The notes below the pieces were generated by a model. The model did no database searches. It saw only the letters and a list, made by a program, of their open reading frames with translations, and was not told the DNA's origin. Below, piece by piece: positions 1 to 9,610 of a stretch of DNA of 28,121 nucleotides. Within the stretch, counting starts at the first letter, position 1; every line of letters begins with the position of its first letter. The DNA lies in the NCBI GenBank assembly GCA_040182905.1, contig JARQWU010000018.1:1-28121 (forward strand), written 5' to 3'. Both the position numbers and the translations under genes were made by a program. Origin of the DNA: Barthelona sp. PAP020. Lineage: Eukaryota > Metamonada: BaSk clade.

Positions 1-346
1 ATACACAATGATTACACTTTGTAAAAGAAACAGGATCAGTGGATAAATGATGACAAACAGCACAAACTGATTTTTGCGCTACAGGGTCAAGTTCAAGTCT
101 GGATTCAATTTGTAATTGAAAATTATATTGTTTTTCATCCATCATAGGAGGTTTTGGTGGTGGATTTGATGGTTCTGGACTATCATCCTCATCAAACAAA
201 TCATCATCCATTTCATATAAACTATAATCATTTGTTGGTGTTGCAATCACTTGATCTAACGTCTCAATAGATTTCATTAAATTTTCTTCTTCTATTGACA
301 CATTCATATTAAAAAAAGAAAGAGTTGAATTATTCAATTCAACCAT
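1..346 (-). CDS. PHD-finger-like protein, N-terminal part, cut by window edge
   Basis: An open frame on the minus strand starts at the ATG at 344-346, the first Met after an in-frame TAA, and runs off the left edge, giving 115 complete codons. A second in-frame ATG lies at 305-307. The visible protein is acidic (EMDDDLFDEDD), then has a proline patch (PSNPPPKPPMM), then begins a zinc-binding module: CAVC, 12 residues, CNHC, just after VAQKSV. The C-x2-C-x12-C-x2-C spacing and the PVSFTKC phrase resemble the first half of a PHD finger of the BRPF/JADE type, which read chromatin. The metal ligands after CNHC lie outside the window, so the finger class is inferred. A classical RING fits poorly because the His directly precedes the Cys. 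The gene diverges from the RbBP5 gene. Confidence 0.6.
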   Translation of the reverse strand, partial: MVELNNSTLSFFNMNVSIEEENLMKSIETLDQVIATPTNDYSLYEMDDDLFDEDDSPEPSNPPPKPPMMDEKQYNFQLQIESRLELDPVAQKSVCAVCHHLSTDPVSFTKCNHCV

Positions 347-1070
347 TTTCTTAAAAATCCATGTTTATGAATATTTTACTATTGATATAAAATGTTTTTG
401 AGTATCATATTCTGAAAATAAAATGTGACAAAAACCGCTTTTTTTTTAATTGATATGCTTCACCTCAAGTGAATGACAAATGTTTTTTATAAATTAAAAA
501 GCAAATTAACTTGCAAATATATATTCAAAAGTATTCACAGAAAGTGATTTGCTTTAAAATTGCAGCAAAATTGAACATTATTGGGAAATGGGTGACTTTT
601 CAATGTTTTCTCTTCATAAACTTGAAGCTTTTATATTTTTGATCAAAATAAAATTGTCCATTTCCTGGTTAAATAATTTGTCCCTTCAAGTTGATTTTCT
701 TGAAAATTCAATAAATTTGTTGTAAAAGATGCCTCTATATGTCTTTTTTTGGATTTATTTACCTAAAAGTCAAATGGAAAACAGCCATCCATTTAAAATT
801 CTTTATGCTAAATGAATAAAATTAAAAAAATCCAATACTGTGGTGATTTAAACTGCTTTTTGTCATGAAAATGATTCTATAAAGTGTAATTAATGCAAAA
901 GTAGAGAAGAAAATGAAAACATTCGAAAAGACATGAATTTTTATATATCTTTGATTTTTTTTCGATTTTTTTTAACAAAATAATAAAATTTTGATGAAAA
1001 AGGGGATAAAATAAAAAAATTTACCGCTAAATTTTTTCTTTTGTCAATTAGATTTGTAATTCACGAATAT
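347..1070. other. AT-rich intergenic region between two divergent genes
   Basis: This stretch separates the starts of the PHD-finger gene (minus) and the RbBP5 gene (plus), so it should hold both promoters. It is AT-rich with T and A runs. I see no convincing open frame, tRNA or GC-rich structured element. A GGGAAATGGG motif near 583 resembles GGAAATT-like motifs in other upstream regions of this window, but its role is unproven. Confidence 0.6.
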
Positions 1071-2372
1071 ATGAATGCAATTTATTTAGGAAAGGCAAAA
1101 CCAGAATATCCAACTGTTATTGATCATGAATATGAAGAGTATGAAGTGAATTGTATTTCTTACAGTTGCTATGGAGTTTATATTGCATTTGGTTGTAATG
1201 ATGGACATTTAAGAATAGCTGAAACCGTAACTAGAAATATATTTTTTGATTTAGATTGTTTTAAAGATCCCATTATTACAATTAGTTGGTCAACTGATGG
1301 AGAAAAAATATTAGTTGGCACTGATTCAACTGAAAATAATATTAAACTCATATTTACAACAGAAAGAAGCATAATCTTTGAAGAAACAATTGAAAATTTG
1401 ACAGAATTGGTATTTAGGCCTGGTTATGGTGGAAAATATTTTGTTGCCAACACAAAAAATGTGTCCTATTATTGTCAAGATATTGGTGGATTGAATAAGA
1501 CGCCATTGATTGTTCATGATCATGATAATCCCAGTAGTCATTGGATGAATTGTAAATGTTCTTTTTCTGAAGATGGTAGAAAGTTAGTCATTGCCTCTAA
1601 TGGTGGTAGGGTGTGTTTAATGGATGCTGAAACAAGAGGAATTATTGATGTTTTACAAGTTCCCACTAGAAACACTTCTTCAATTAAAAATGTTGAATAT
1701 CAGCAGTCAAATATTCTTATACAGCCACTAGAAGGGAACGATTTGTTTTTTATTAAAGTTTTCAATGACCCCAAAATTAAATTGGAGTTTGTAAAGAACT
1801 TCAATGAGACATTGGATAACAAACCTTGGGAAGCAACTACTTTATCATTTGGTGGTCATTATATAATTGGTATTTGTGGAGGTATACTGTCTGCAAAAAA
1901 GAAAGATCATAATCAACACACATTGGTCATTTATTCTACTTCCACAAATCAAGCAGTTGAGCAATATTATTCTACTGAAATCAATCAAAGAACTTATGCT
2001 TTAAAATGGCAACCGCATAGTGATTTGATGACAAGTATTCATGAAGATGGAAATGTATTTGAATGGATGCCATATGTAGCTGATCGTTACACTCAATTCG
2101 TGTCACAATTTACAGAATTGAAAGCGAACTTGCGATATGAAGAATTGGAAAGTGATTTAGATGAAGAAAGCCCTTTCAACCAAGATTTAATATTGGAAAG
2201 ACAACGTCAAAAACAAATAGATATTGATTCAATGCCAGGTGGAATACTTAATCCATCTGAGAATTTTGTTTTGCCATTAAATCCAGTTCCTTCTGCCAGA
2301 TCTAATCTTATTCCAATATTTATTGATTATTCATCGGTTAATTCACACAAAAGATTGAAAAGGCATCGTTAG
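1071..2372 (+). CDS. RBBP5: RbBP5/Swd1-like WD40 subunit of COMPASS/MLL H3K4 methyltransferase
   Basis: The 433-residue protein starts at the ATG at 1071. The open frame extends upstream only to a TTG, and the protein from MNAIYLGK aligns with the N-terminus of RbBP5. A WD40 propeller fills about residues 20-345, with IAFGCNDGHLRI and ISWSTDGEKILVGT matching RbBP5 repeats (AVGCNDGRIVIW, LCWSRDGHKLVS in human). After the propeller, near residues 345-372, QFTELKANLRYEELESDLDE matches the conserved acidic segment FKELDENVEYEERESEFD of human RbBP5, which leads into the Ash2L-binding region. The human family member is longer (538 residues). RbBP5 is a core scaffold for SET1/MLL-type histone H3 lysine 4 methylation in the nucleus. 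That diagnostic tail makes another WD40 family unlikely. The stop is TAG. The tail is convergent with the coiled-coil gene. Confidence 0.88.
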   Translation: MNAIYLGKAKPEYPTVIDHEYEEYEVNCISYSCYGVYIAFGCNDGHLRIAETVTRNIFFDLDCFKDPIITISWSTDGEKILVGTDSTENNIKLIFTTERSIIFEETIENLTELVFRPGYGGKYFVANTKNVSYYCQDIGGLNKTPLIVHDHDNPSSHWMNCKCSFSEDGRKLVIASNGGRVCLMDAETRGIIDVLQVPTRNTSSIKNVEYQQSNILIQPLEGNDLFFIKVFNDPKIKLEFVKNFNETLDNKPWEATTLSFGGHYIIGICGGILSAKKKDHNQHTLVIYSTSTNQAVEQYYSTEINQRTYALKWQPHSDLMTSIHEDGNVFEWMPYVADRYTQFVSQFTELKANLRYEELESDLDEESPFNQDLILERQRQKQIDIDSMPGGILNPSENFVLPLNPVPSARSNLIPIFIDYSSVNSHKRLKRHR

Positions 2373-2594
2373 GCGTTTTTTTTTTTTAAACTATCCCACC
2401 CACCAGGACTCCTCACGAACCAGTAAACCTTCCATGTATTGTTTTTTTCTTCTTTTTTTTTGTTGACTTTTTCCATGGTTGAAAATTATGTGTATCAAAG
2501 AATTAAAAAGAAAAAAAAAAAGAAAAACGTTTAAAATTTACAAAAATAACATGTACAAAGTAAGTAAATTCTGAAATCAAAAAAAAAAAAAAAC

Positions 2595-5500
2595 TTATCG
2601 GATGGGGTCAATTACCAAAGATCGAGCAGATATGATTTCATTATCGGTAGGTTCATCGTTTTGAGGTTTATTTTTCAAGTTTAATAATTTTCTTTCTCTG
2701 TCAAGTTCCACTTTAGTCTTAGGCTTAAATATTTGGGCTCTTTGTTGACCAATAAATGTTTTACCAGTGTTATCCATAATGTTATTAACACTGTACAACT
2801 TTTCCGAATTTGGAATTTCAAATTCATTACCGTTGTGTGTTAACAATGGAATGATGCCATTTTTTTTATTTTTATTTGTTGGAGAATATTCGTTTTGAAT
2901 TTGAAAAGTGACTTTTCCTTTCCAAAAATCAAGGTCAGATTTTGATGTTTTTTTCGAAGTTTTGGAAGAAAGTTTCGTTGAAAGATTTTTTGTGTTATTT
3001 GAAGCTTTAATAGAATCTGGTGATCTGGCGGATAGCGGTAAGGTGCTGTTTAGACTTGAAATTAAACTATCTTCCTTCTTGGTTCTTTCACTGGCAGAAA
3101 CAGGTAGACGTGAAAATGGAATATTTCCGTTCCCCAACAAACTTTGAATCTTCTCATTTGTTAAATCTTTGCCAAATTTCATTTCAGCATAATTATCAAC
3201 ATTATAAGCATCAGAAAACGATTTCAAATGCAATGGCGAAGGCTTATTGACAATATAATCGTCTAAGTTGGGAGATTTAATGGGTATTGGATGTTGTTTA
3301 TGAATTTTCAAGAAGGGACCACACTTGATGGACATGGGAATAGTGCTGAGAAATTGTTCATTTCTTTCATTATCATACCCTGTTAATGTTTTAGCTGTTG
3401 TCATCACATTCGTTAAGTTTCTTAATCTCTCTTTTAGAATTTCTCTTTTTTTTATTTTCCAGCGATTGCTGGCTTCAAGGGTTCTATTGCGCATTCTGTA
3501 TAAAGTTCGAACAACTGGATCTTTAATGAGTTCAATCTGTTCAGAATTTACATAGCCTCTCTCATCAACAGTGATTACCATATCTTCAACGTTTGGTAAA
3601 GGACATTGTTTAATAGCATCATGCAAATCGTTCAATTGAACTTCCAACAAATGTTCTTCTTCAATAGCTAGATTGTAATCATTTGAGAATTCTTGATCTT
3701 TTTGCAAATGATCCTTCAACATTGTTTGTTTCATCATAAAAGGATTTATTTCATCAATAACTGTTGTTGGATCAACAGAAGTTGATTTCCAATTATTTTT
3801 AGGTTCATCTAAATGACTACCATGAGAACTGTTCACAGAAACACTTCTTGAACTATTATTTGATTTAGCATTGTCAGATGAAGAGTTATTAGGTCTAAAA
3901 CTTTCAAAATTTTTGTTCTCATCAGAATTCCTTGGTGTTTTAGGTGTTTTAGGAGTTGTAGCACTTGAATCTGTGTAACTTTTAGAACATACTGTACTAT
4001 TAGTATCAATGATAGGTAAAACATGATCTGAATTCATTTCATTATTAGTTCTGTTGGTTTTGCTGGAATTAATATTGGAATATGAACCATTATTAACATT
4101 TTTGCTGGGATTATATTGTGATTCAATTGAAGTTTTGATCCTGGTATCAAAAGAATAAGCAATCGTTTTTCTTAGACTGTTTAATTCAGTCATTAATTCA
4201 TCCAAATCACTATCATCTTCAATAAAAGCAGATTTTTGCATTTCTACTGGTATTTCAATACCTGCTTCCATTAATTCATCAATAACTTCATTAGTAATTC
4301 TATTTATTTCATTTTGTACAACGATTTCATCTTCTTTATTGGTTTTATTAGTTTCATTCAATTGATTTGCTAACAAATAACAAATATCACTCAAATTCTT
4401 AAAACTAATATTTGTTTTCCATTCAACAGGATCCAAAGGTAACTCATCAAGTTCTGAAAAAACAAAACATTTCAAAGATGGCTCTATTAACTTTAAGACG
4501 TCTTTATTCTCAAAATTATTTTCAAAAACTTTCAAATATTTGTCCATCAAATCTTTAATAACAGGACTTAAATCTTTAGGTGGTAGTTTAAACCCCTTTA
4601 AATTCATATCAAGAACAACTTTGGATTTTTTAGCATTTTCTTTATTCAATAAATTAATTTTATTAGTCTTTGAAACATCGAAGAAATTTATTGTTGTGTT
4701 TTCATCATCAATTAACGAAAGTTCATCGGTTTGAATACCTTTATCCATTGTATCAGCAAAATTTCCATCATCAAGAGTTGAATTTTTGTTTAGCTTCAAT
4801 TCCATTTCTTCCACATGTTGTTTGAGGTCATCAAAATTTTCTAACTTTTGTTGAATATTTAAAAGTTTTTCTCTCAAAATTTCAATTTTTTTTGAATCAA
4901 TAACGCTTTCTTTTTCTTCTAAGAATAGCTTTGAAACAACATTTAAATCAGGATCTAGTGTTTCAGATGCAGTTTCTAACAAATGAATTGATGTTTGTGA
5001 ATCATTTGTTGTTTCCATTTTTTTTTTCTCAATATCAACAAGATTTAATTCTCGGGGAAAAGAATATCCAACCGGATTATCAATCAGTATCCTTTCAAAT
5101 ATTGCCAACCCATCATCTTTCAAATAATTTGGCAGGTTTCGTATCTGTTCTAAATATATGGGTAAATACATCGTCAATTCTTTTTGAGAGTTCTTTAGAA
5201 TGTGTAATTCCTTAATATCTGCTTCTTTACTTTCAGAATTTTTTTGAATCGTTTTTAATTTTTCTTTTAAAGCCACTGTTTCCTTATCTTTTTCAATTTG
5301 CTTATTCGTAAGATTGGTTAATTCATTCTTTGAATTAACATACTTATTTCTCAAATGATCACATTGTTGTTCCAATATCTTTGTTTGTTTCACCAGTTTA
5401 TCTTTTTCTAAACATATTGCATCATACTTTTCAGCCAATTCTCCTAATTTTACTTGCATAACTTCAGTTAATTTGGTCGAACGATTCACTTTCTCTTCAT

Positions 5501-6251
5501 GAACTGCTTTTAAACCAACCAACTGCTTAGCATACTCACTGGCTTGTGCTTGTGCTGCTTGAGCAGATTCTTCAGCACTATTCAATTTTATCATAGTTTG
5601 TCTTAACTGATTGGTAGCACTATTAACTCGATCAGACATTAATTTCAAATCATTTTCTAATTCTACAAACTCTTCTGTAGTTCTTAACGATACAATACTA
5701 TCTTTAAAATGCTCCAGTTGTTTACCCAATTTCGTTACCATATCTGAATGTAAACTAGTCAAACTTTCAACAGCTTCTTCGGTAATTCTATGACTTGAAT
5801 CTAAATAATTAACTAATTCATCTCTGGTTTGAACCATTTCAGGAGTTTCAACTTGAGTTGATAAAAACTTATCTATTTCATTGCTTGGAGAATTATAATT
5901 CTCGGTGATGTTATTGAAAAATAAAAACAAATTATCCAATAAACCCTCTCTATCCAAAGCTAATCGTTCATAATCATCAATTAGATCATATATTTCACTT
6001 GATTTTTGTTGAGCCCATTCATTTTCATCTTTTTGAGAATCATTAAAGACATTTTCAAACTTGGAAACAGCTTCAAAAACTCGGTCATTAATTTTTTGCA
6101 ATTGATCTGTCTTTTGTAATCGCATTACTGATCTTTGAGCAAATGTTCCACGTTTTATCACAAAATCACCGGTGGTAGCATTCATTTGAAGACAATAATA
6201 GATAAAAAAAGATGACTTATTGGTTAGGTTTTTTTCTTTTTTTGTTGCCAT
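2595..6251 (-). CDS. Large coiled-coil protein of unknown function (1218 aa)
   Basis: I do not recognise this protein. The frame opens with ATG at 6249-6251; the in-frame Met at codon 23 (MNATTGDFVIKRG) is an alternative start, because the first 22 codons are lysine-rich then hydrophobic and could be leader. Residues about 50-360 are rich in heptad-like Leu, Ile, Glu and Lys and predict long coiled coils, including an AQAAQAQASEYAKQL stretch. A second charged helical part lies near 450-510. The middle (about 730-830) is low complexity, Asn/Ser-rich, with a TTPKTPKTPRNS cluster that looks like proline-directed phosphorylation sites. A basic helical block (TLYRMRNRTLEASNRWKIK) follows, then a disordered Ser/Lys/Thr-rich C-terminus. 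There is no signal peptide, membrane span or catalytic motif. A cytoskeletal, centrosomal or ciliary structural role is possible but only a guess. Confidence 0.75.
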   Translation of the reverse strand: MATKKEKNLTNKSSFFIYYCLQMNATTGDFVIKRGTFAQRSVMRLQKTDQLQKINDRVFEAVSKFENVFNDSQKDENEWAQQKSSEIYDLIDDYERLALDREGLLDNLFLFFNNITENYNSPSNEIDKFLSTQVETPEMVQTRDELVNYLDSSHRITEEAVESLTSLHSDMVTKLGKQLEHFKDSIVSLRTTEEFVELENDLKLMSDRVNSATNQLRQTMIKLNSAEESAQAAQAQASEYAKQLVGLKAVHEEKVNRSTKLTEVMQVKLGELAEKYDAICLEKDKLVKQTKILEQQCDHLRNKYVNSKNELTNLTNKQIEKDKETVALKEKLKTIQKNSESKEADIKELHILKNSQKELTMYLPIYLEQIRNLPNYLKDDGLAIFERILIDNPVGYSFPRELNLVDIEKKKMETTNDSQTSIHLLETASETLDPDLNVVSKLFLEEKESVIDSKKIEILREKLLNIQQKLENFDDLKQHVEEMELKLNKNSTLDDGNFADTMDKGIQTDELSLIDDENTTINFFDVSKTNKINLLNKENAKKSKVVLDMNLKGFKLPPKDLSPVIKDLMDKYLKVFENNFENKDVLKLIEPSLKCFVFSELDELPLDPVEWKTNISFKNLSDICYLLANQLNETNKTNKEDEIVVQNEINRITNEVIDELMEAGIEIPVEMQKSAFIEDDSDLDELMTELNSLRKTIAYSFDTRIKTSIESQYNPSKNVNNGSYSNINSSKTNRTNNEMNSDHVLPIIDTNSTVCSKSYTDSSATTPKTPKTPRNSDENKNFESFRPNNSSSDNAKSNNSSRSVSVNSSHGSHLDEPKNNWKSTSVDPTTVIDEINPFMMKQTMLKDHLQKDQEFSNDYNLAIEEEHLLEVQLNDLHDAIKQCPLPNVEDMVITVDERGYVNSEQIELIKDPVVRTLYRMRNRTLEASNRWKIKKREILKERLRNLTNVMTTAKTLTGYDNERNEQFLSTIPMSIKCGPFLKIHKQHPIPIKSPNLDDYIVNKPSPLHLKSFSDAYNVDNYAEMKFGKDLTNEKIQSLLGNGNIPFSRLPVSASERTKKEDSLISSLNSTLPLSARSPDSIKASNNTKNLSTKLSSKTSKKTSKSDLDFWKGKVTFQIQNEYSPTNKNKKNGIIPLLTHNGNEFEIPNSEKLYSVNNIMDNTGKTFIGQQRAQIFKPKTKVELDRERKLLNLKNKPQNDEPTDNEIISARSLVIDPIR

Positions 6252-6528
6252 GCTATTATTTTATTTATTTAAAAACTTATATTGAAAGAGAAAAAGTGAA
6301 AAAATTAAAAAAGAAAAATATGCATTTGACCTCTCCAATTCAACGAATTACTGATCCTTGTTAAAATTTCTATGTGCTATATTGTTTTTTAGTTTTTGAA
6401 AAAAATAACGCAAAATTAAAAATGTGAACAGGGAATCAAATCAATCTCAGCACAACATTTTTACATCGTTTAAACAGCATAACTGTTTTTAAATTTTAAT
6501 CTTTATTGTTTTATTTTGCAAATTGAAA

Positions 6529-7959
6529 ATGAAAATCTCTTTACTGAATCTGTTTGCACTTTTCCTCATCTCAACAACATTGGTTCATGCTTGGACTGGA
6601 ATTTGCAATGATACTGGTATTCTTGAGACTCAAGATTATCCTGATGATGGTGTTGTTCCCAATTACATTTTAGCAAAAATTTGTCCTCAATGTCTTTTAA
6701 CCACTCAAGTCAATGTAACTACACCCGAAAATGCTCCTTTAGATTTGTTTACTCTTCAAGACAATTCTCTTTCTTTCCAAGAAGTTGAAGGTGTTGTCAA
6801 ACAAATTGCCAAAGATGTTGTCGCAAATTTATCTCAAGAAAGTCCTGATATGGCTTTTGGTTATGCTGGTTTTAATGATAAACCTTTCCAAGGTTTTGGT
6901 GGGGCTACTTCTTCTGAATATGTTGGAGTTTGTAATTTAACCACTAATACAGCTTCTTGGGATACTTGTATTGATGACTTAACAATCAATCTTGATGGTG
7001 GTGATCTTTTAGAAGCTCAATTGAGTGCTATGCTTCACCTCGCAAAGAATGCTGAAAGTTTCGGTTATCGTACTAGCTCTCGAAGATTTATGATATTGGT
7101 TACTGATTCTGGATTCAATGAACCACCAAATGTTAACACAAGTGAACATATTTTCTATCCAAACAATTTGGACAATGTTATTGATATCAGTGAAGATTAT
7201 CCTTATCGTAGTGATGTTGGAACAGCTTTACAAAATGCTGGAATTACTCCAATTTTCTTGGTTAGACCTGGCACTCCAAATTGGTCTGATACTGTTTATA
7301 AGCCTTTGATTCAACAATGGGGATTTGGTTATGTTTTCAATGTCACTGAAGAATCAACTTCCCAAGAAGTTATTGATTTGATATATCCTATCCTTAATCC
7401 GGAGGCCGATAAAATTGTCACTTTCGAATTATCTCCTTTGTTGCAATATTTCTTCACTATTACACCAACATTTTACACTAATGTTTCCTATGGAGAAACT
7501 GTAACATTTGAATTGACTTTTAATCCCATCAAATGCTTCTGTCAAAATGAAACAGTCAATATTTATTGGAAATGGAATGGAATGACTATTAATTCAACTC
7601 AAGTTGATCTTATTCCATGTGATTTCTGCAAATATAAATATTGCATGCCAAAACCAAGACCACCTCCACCTTATTGTCCTTGCCCATGTATGCAAATGAT
7701 GCCAATGATGATGATGCCAATGATGCCTTGTATGCCTTGTATGCCCCCTCATCATCCTCATCCTCATCCTTATCCTCATCCTTATCCTCAACCTCAACCT
7801 CAACCTCAACCTTACCCTTATCCTCATCCCTACCCTCATCCTTACCCTCAACAACAATATCCTGGAACTTGCGGATGTCAACAACAGCCTCCTTATCCAT
7901 ATCCTCATCCTTATCCTTATCCAGATTATCCTTGGGAAGAAGATGGCGTTGCAATTTAA
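6529..7959 (+). CDS. Secreted integrin-beta I-like (vWA-type) domain protein with Pro/His/Tyr-rich tail
   Basis: The 476-residue protein starts at the ATG at 6529; the open frame begins two codons earlier at a TTG. A signal peptide covers residues 1-21, ending LVHA. Residues about 70-292 match the integrin beta I-like domain. DNSLS (78-82) is the MIDAS DxSxS motif, GFNDKP (114-119) matches AFVDKP of beta-3 with its SyMBS aspartate, and NLDGGD (154-159) matches NRDAPE with Glu replaced by Asp. RRFMILVTDSGF (185-196) carries the later MIDAS Asp, and NAGITPIFLV matches the NIQPIFAV strand. Cysteines 135 and 147 sit where the specificity loop has its disulfide. I see no EGF stalk or transmembrane segment. 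From about residue 373 the tail is CMP, then PHP/PYP/PQP repeats. The domain suggests metal-dependent protein binding outside the cell, perhaps in a wall, cyst or adhesion matrix (inferred). Confidence 0.8.
   Translation: MKISLLNLFALFLISTTLVHAWTGICNDTGILETQDYPDDGVVPNYILAKICPQCLLTTQVNVTTPENAPLDLFTLQDNSLSFQEVEGVVKQIAKDVVANLSQESPDMAFGYAGFNDKPFQGFGGATSSEYVGVCNLTTNTASWDTCIDDLTINLDGGDLLEAQLSAMLHLAKNAESFGYRTSSRRFMILVTDSGFNEPPNVNTSEHIFYPNNLDNVIDISEDYPYRSDVGTALQNAGITPIFLVRPGTPNWSDTVYKPLIQQWGFGYVFNVTEESTSQEVIDLIYPILNPEADKIVTFELSPLLQYFFTITPTFYTNVSYGETVTFELTFNPIKCFCQNETVNIYWKWNGMTINSTQVDLIPCDFCKYKYCMPKPRPPPPYCPCPCMQMMPMMMMPMMPCMPCMPPHHPHPHPYPHPYPQPQPQPQPYPYPHPYPHPYPQQQYPGTCGCQQQPPYPYPHPYPYPDYPWEEDGVAI
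7740..7934 (+). repeat. Degenerate hexanucleotide repeat encoding the PHPYP/PQP tail
   Basis: Within the integrin-like gene, units such as CCTCAT, CCTTAT and CCTCAA alternate and encode PH, PY and PQ dipeptides. The array is interrupted by a Gln/Cys-containing segment (QQQYPGTCGCQQQ). Such arrays readily change length by slippage. The same repeats create long but spurious open frames on both strands here. Confidence 0.8.
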
Positions 7960-8083
7960 GAAAGAAAATGTGAGTAAAATTTTCCTTTTTTGTTTCGTAA
8001 TTATCTTCAAAAAATTGATCTGACACTGAAATTGTGGTTTATTTGTTGTTAAAAAAAAAAAAGAAAGCATTAGAATGGTAAAT

Positions 8084-9610
8084 TCAACCATTTATATTAA
8101 TTTTATGAGAACTAAATGTTTCTTCATAGAATTTTCCACGGGGAACAGAAACCTGAGGGCTCACAACACAATCTTTCAACACACAATCAGAATTTCCTTC
8201 CAAACCAATAATGGCCGCATCACATAAAATTGTGTTATCTAAAATAATGTTATCACTTATTTGAGAACCTTCCATAATAATGCAATTGGTTATTGTGACA
8301 TGATTTCCAATGGTGACATTTTTACCAATCAAAGAATTTTGAATTTTTACGTTTTCACCCATTATTACAGACTCATCACATACTGATGTAATTCTTTCAA
8401 AAGGATGTTGTGTAAATACCTCTTTTTTGGATGAATCAATGGACATGCCCCTGTGAATCGGAACAATGTGATTCAACACTTCACTTTCTATCAATAATAG
8501 GCACAAATCTTTGTATTGCAAAACATTATGAAAAGTTTGTAAAAAGGGGTATCGGTGTGTCAACTGATAAACAACATCAACAACTTTTCTTTTTGGTTTC
8601 TTTTTTTTTCGCCTGTTTCTTTTTTTTGAAGAAGATTGATCATCAATTTGTTCATTGGATTCATCCTCTTCCGGTTCAAAATCTTCATAAATTTTTTCCG
8701 ATTTCCACACACAATCGGAATTATTCACAACCAATAACCTTGAAGTTTTGCTAAATCTTGGCCTGATCAAGTCTGGGGCCAATTCATTCAATTGAGTAGT
8801 ATTCATAAATTGACAGTTGATTATTAATGGCACCAATTGAGAACAAATAGAACTCATAATGTTGTTAGTAGTGGTTAAATAGTACACAACATCATAATTG
8901 AATATGTATATGTTACAATCTAATAAGTCATATCTGACCTGAATATTATTAAAAGTATCAAGAATGCTACCTGCAATATTCATATCTTTTAATGGGAGAT
9001 TGCTGATGGTCTCACGAGGAGGAAGATATTGTCTGGCAGAATTAATAAAAGCTATTCTATTTGAACGAGAATCAATGCCAACAACAGATGCAAAATCATG
9101 GTCTAAACCTTTGACAGGATCTTCAACAAAGGTTTCCAAAACATCACTCGCCATACAACATAATAAATCAGGTTTGGTCGTAATATAAGACTCAAAAACA
9201 GGTCTTAAATTTACAGATCCAATTGTGTTGGTTGGTAATAGCATGAAATCTTTACATACAATATTTTCTTTAATCAAATATTTTAAGATATCTATTGAGG
9301 AAGTATCTATGGAAAAACTGTAAAGTTTCACATTAATAGATCCCTTATATGTTTCATTTAAATAATTTTGAACTTGAGTATGAAAATTTTGGGGAATAAT
9401 CATGATAATATTGATAATTTCATTATTTTCCAACCAATTTAATTGATAATCCAACACATTAAGATTTGATAATGGCAATAATGATGATGGTTTTTCGATA
9501 ATTAATGATTTAAAATCATTATATTCAATAAATGATGAATCTATTAATATCACCTCAAAAAGATCGTCTAACATTCTTACTAATGTCAAATCTTCTAATG
9601 ATTTGTTCAT
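8084..9610 (-). CDS. EIF2B3: Translation initiation factor eIF2B subunit gamma-like
   Basis: The 508-residue protein is a two-domain member of the nucleotidyltransferase plus left-handed beta-helix family. The N-terminal part (about 15-270) follows the nucleotidyltransferase-like layout, with PLSNLNVLDYQLNWLENN early on, where sugar-nucleotide transferases carry the helix after the nucleotide loop. From about residue 405 hexapeptide repeats form a beta-helix: SVIMGENVKIQNSLIGKNV, then VTITNCIIMEGSQI, then an ending close to human eIF2B gamma (RVTITNCLLMNSVT, KDCLIGSG). eIF2B gamma and epsilon form the catalytic half of the factor that reloads eIF2 with GTP. A lysine/arginine-rich insertion preceded by an acidic stretch sits at about 310-342 between the domains and looks lineage-specific. 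Epsilon is unlikely because the W2 HEAT domain is absent. The gene shares a 74-base divergent promoter with the next gene. Confidence 0.78.
   Translation of the reverse strand: MNKSLEDLTLVRMLDDLFEVILIDSSFIEYNDFKSLIIEKPSSLLPLSNLNVLDYQLNWLENNEIINIIMIIPQNFHTQVQNYLNETYKGSINVKLYSFSIDTSSIDILKYLIKENIVCKDFMLLPTNTIGSVNLRPVFESYITTKPDLLCCMASDVLETFVEDPVKGLDHDFASVVGIDSRSNRIAFINSARQYLPPRETISNLPLKDMNIAGSILDTFNNIQVRYDLLDCNIYIFNYDVVYYLTTTNNIMSSICSQLVPLIINCQFMNTTQLNELAPDLIRPRFSKTSRLLVVNNSDCVWKSEKIYEDFEPEEDESNEQIDDQSSSKKRNRRKKKKPKRKVVDVVYQLTHRYPFLQTFHNVLQYKDLCLLLIESEVLNHIVPIHRGMSIDSSKKEVFTQHPFERITSVCDESVIMGENVKIQNSLIGKNVTIGNHVTITNCIIMEGSQISDNIILDNTILCDAAIIGLEGNSDCVLKDCVVSPQVSVPRGKFYEETFSSHKINING

Noticed and set aside
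1-75. RING finger in the cut-off left-edge gene
   Set aside because: After CAVC the next ligands would be C-N-H-C with no residues between His and Cys, which does not fit a RING; PHD spacing fits better.
7594-8091. Long open frames antisense and out of frame over the integrin-like gene tail (Arg/Met-, Asp/Lys- and Ser-rich)
   Set aside because: They are by-products of the CCTCAT/CCTTAT repeats, contain only repeat-derived residues, and overlap a well-supported gene.
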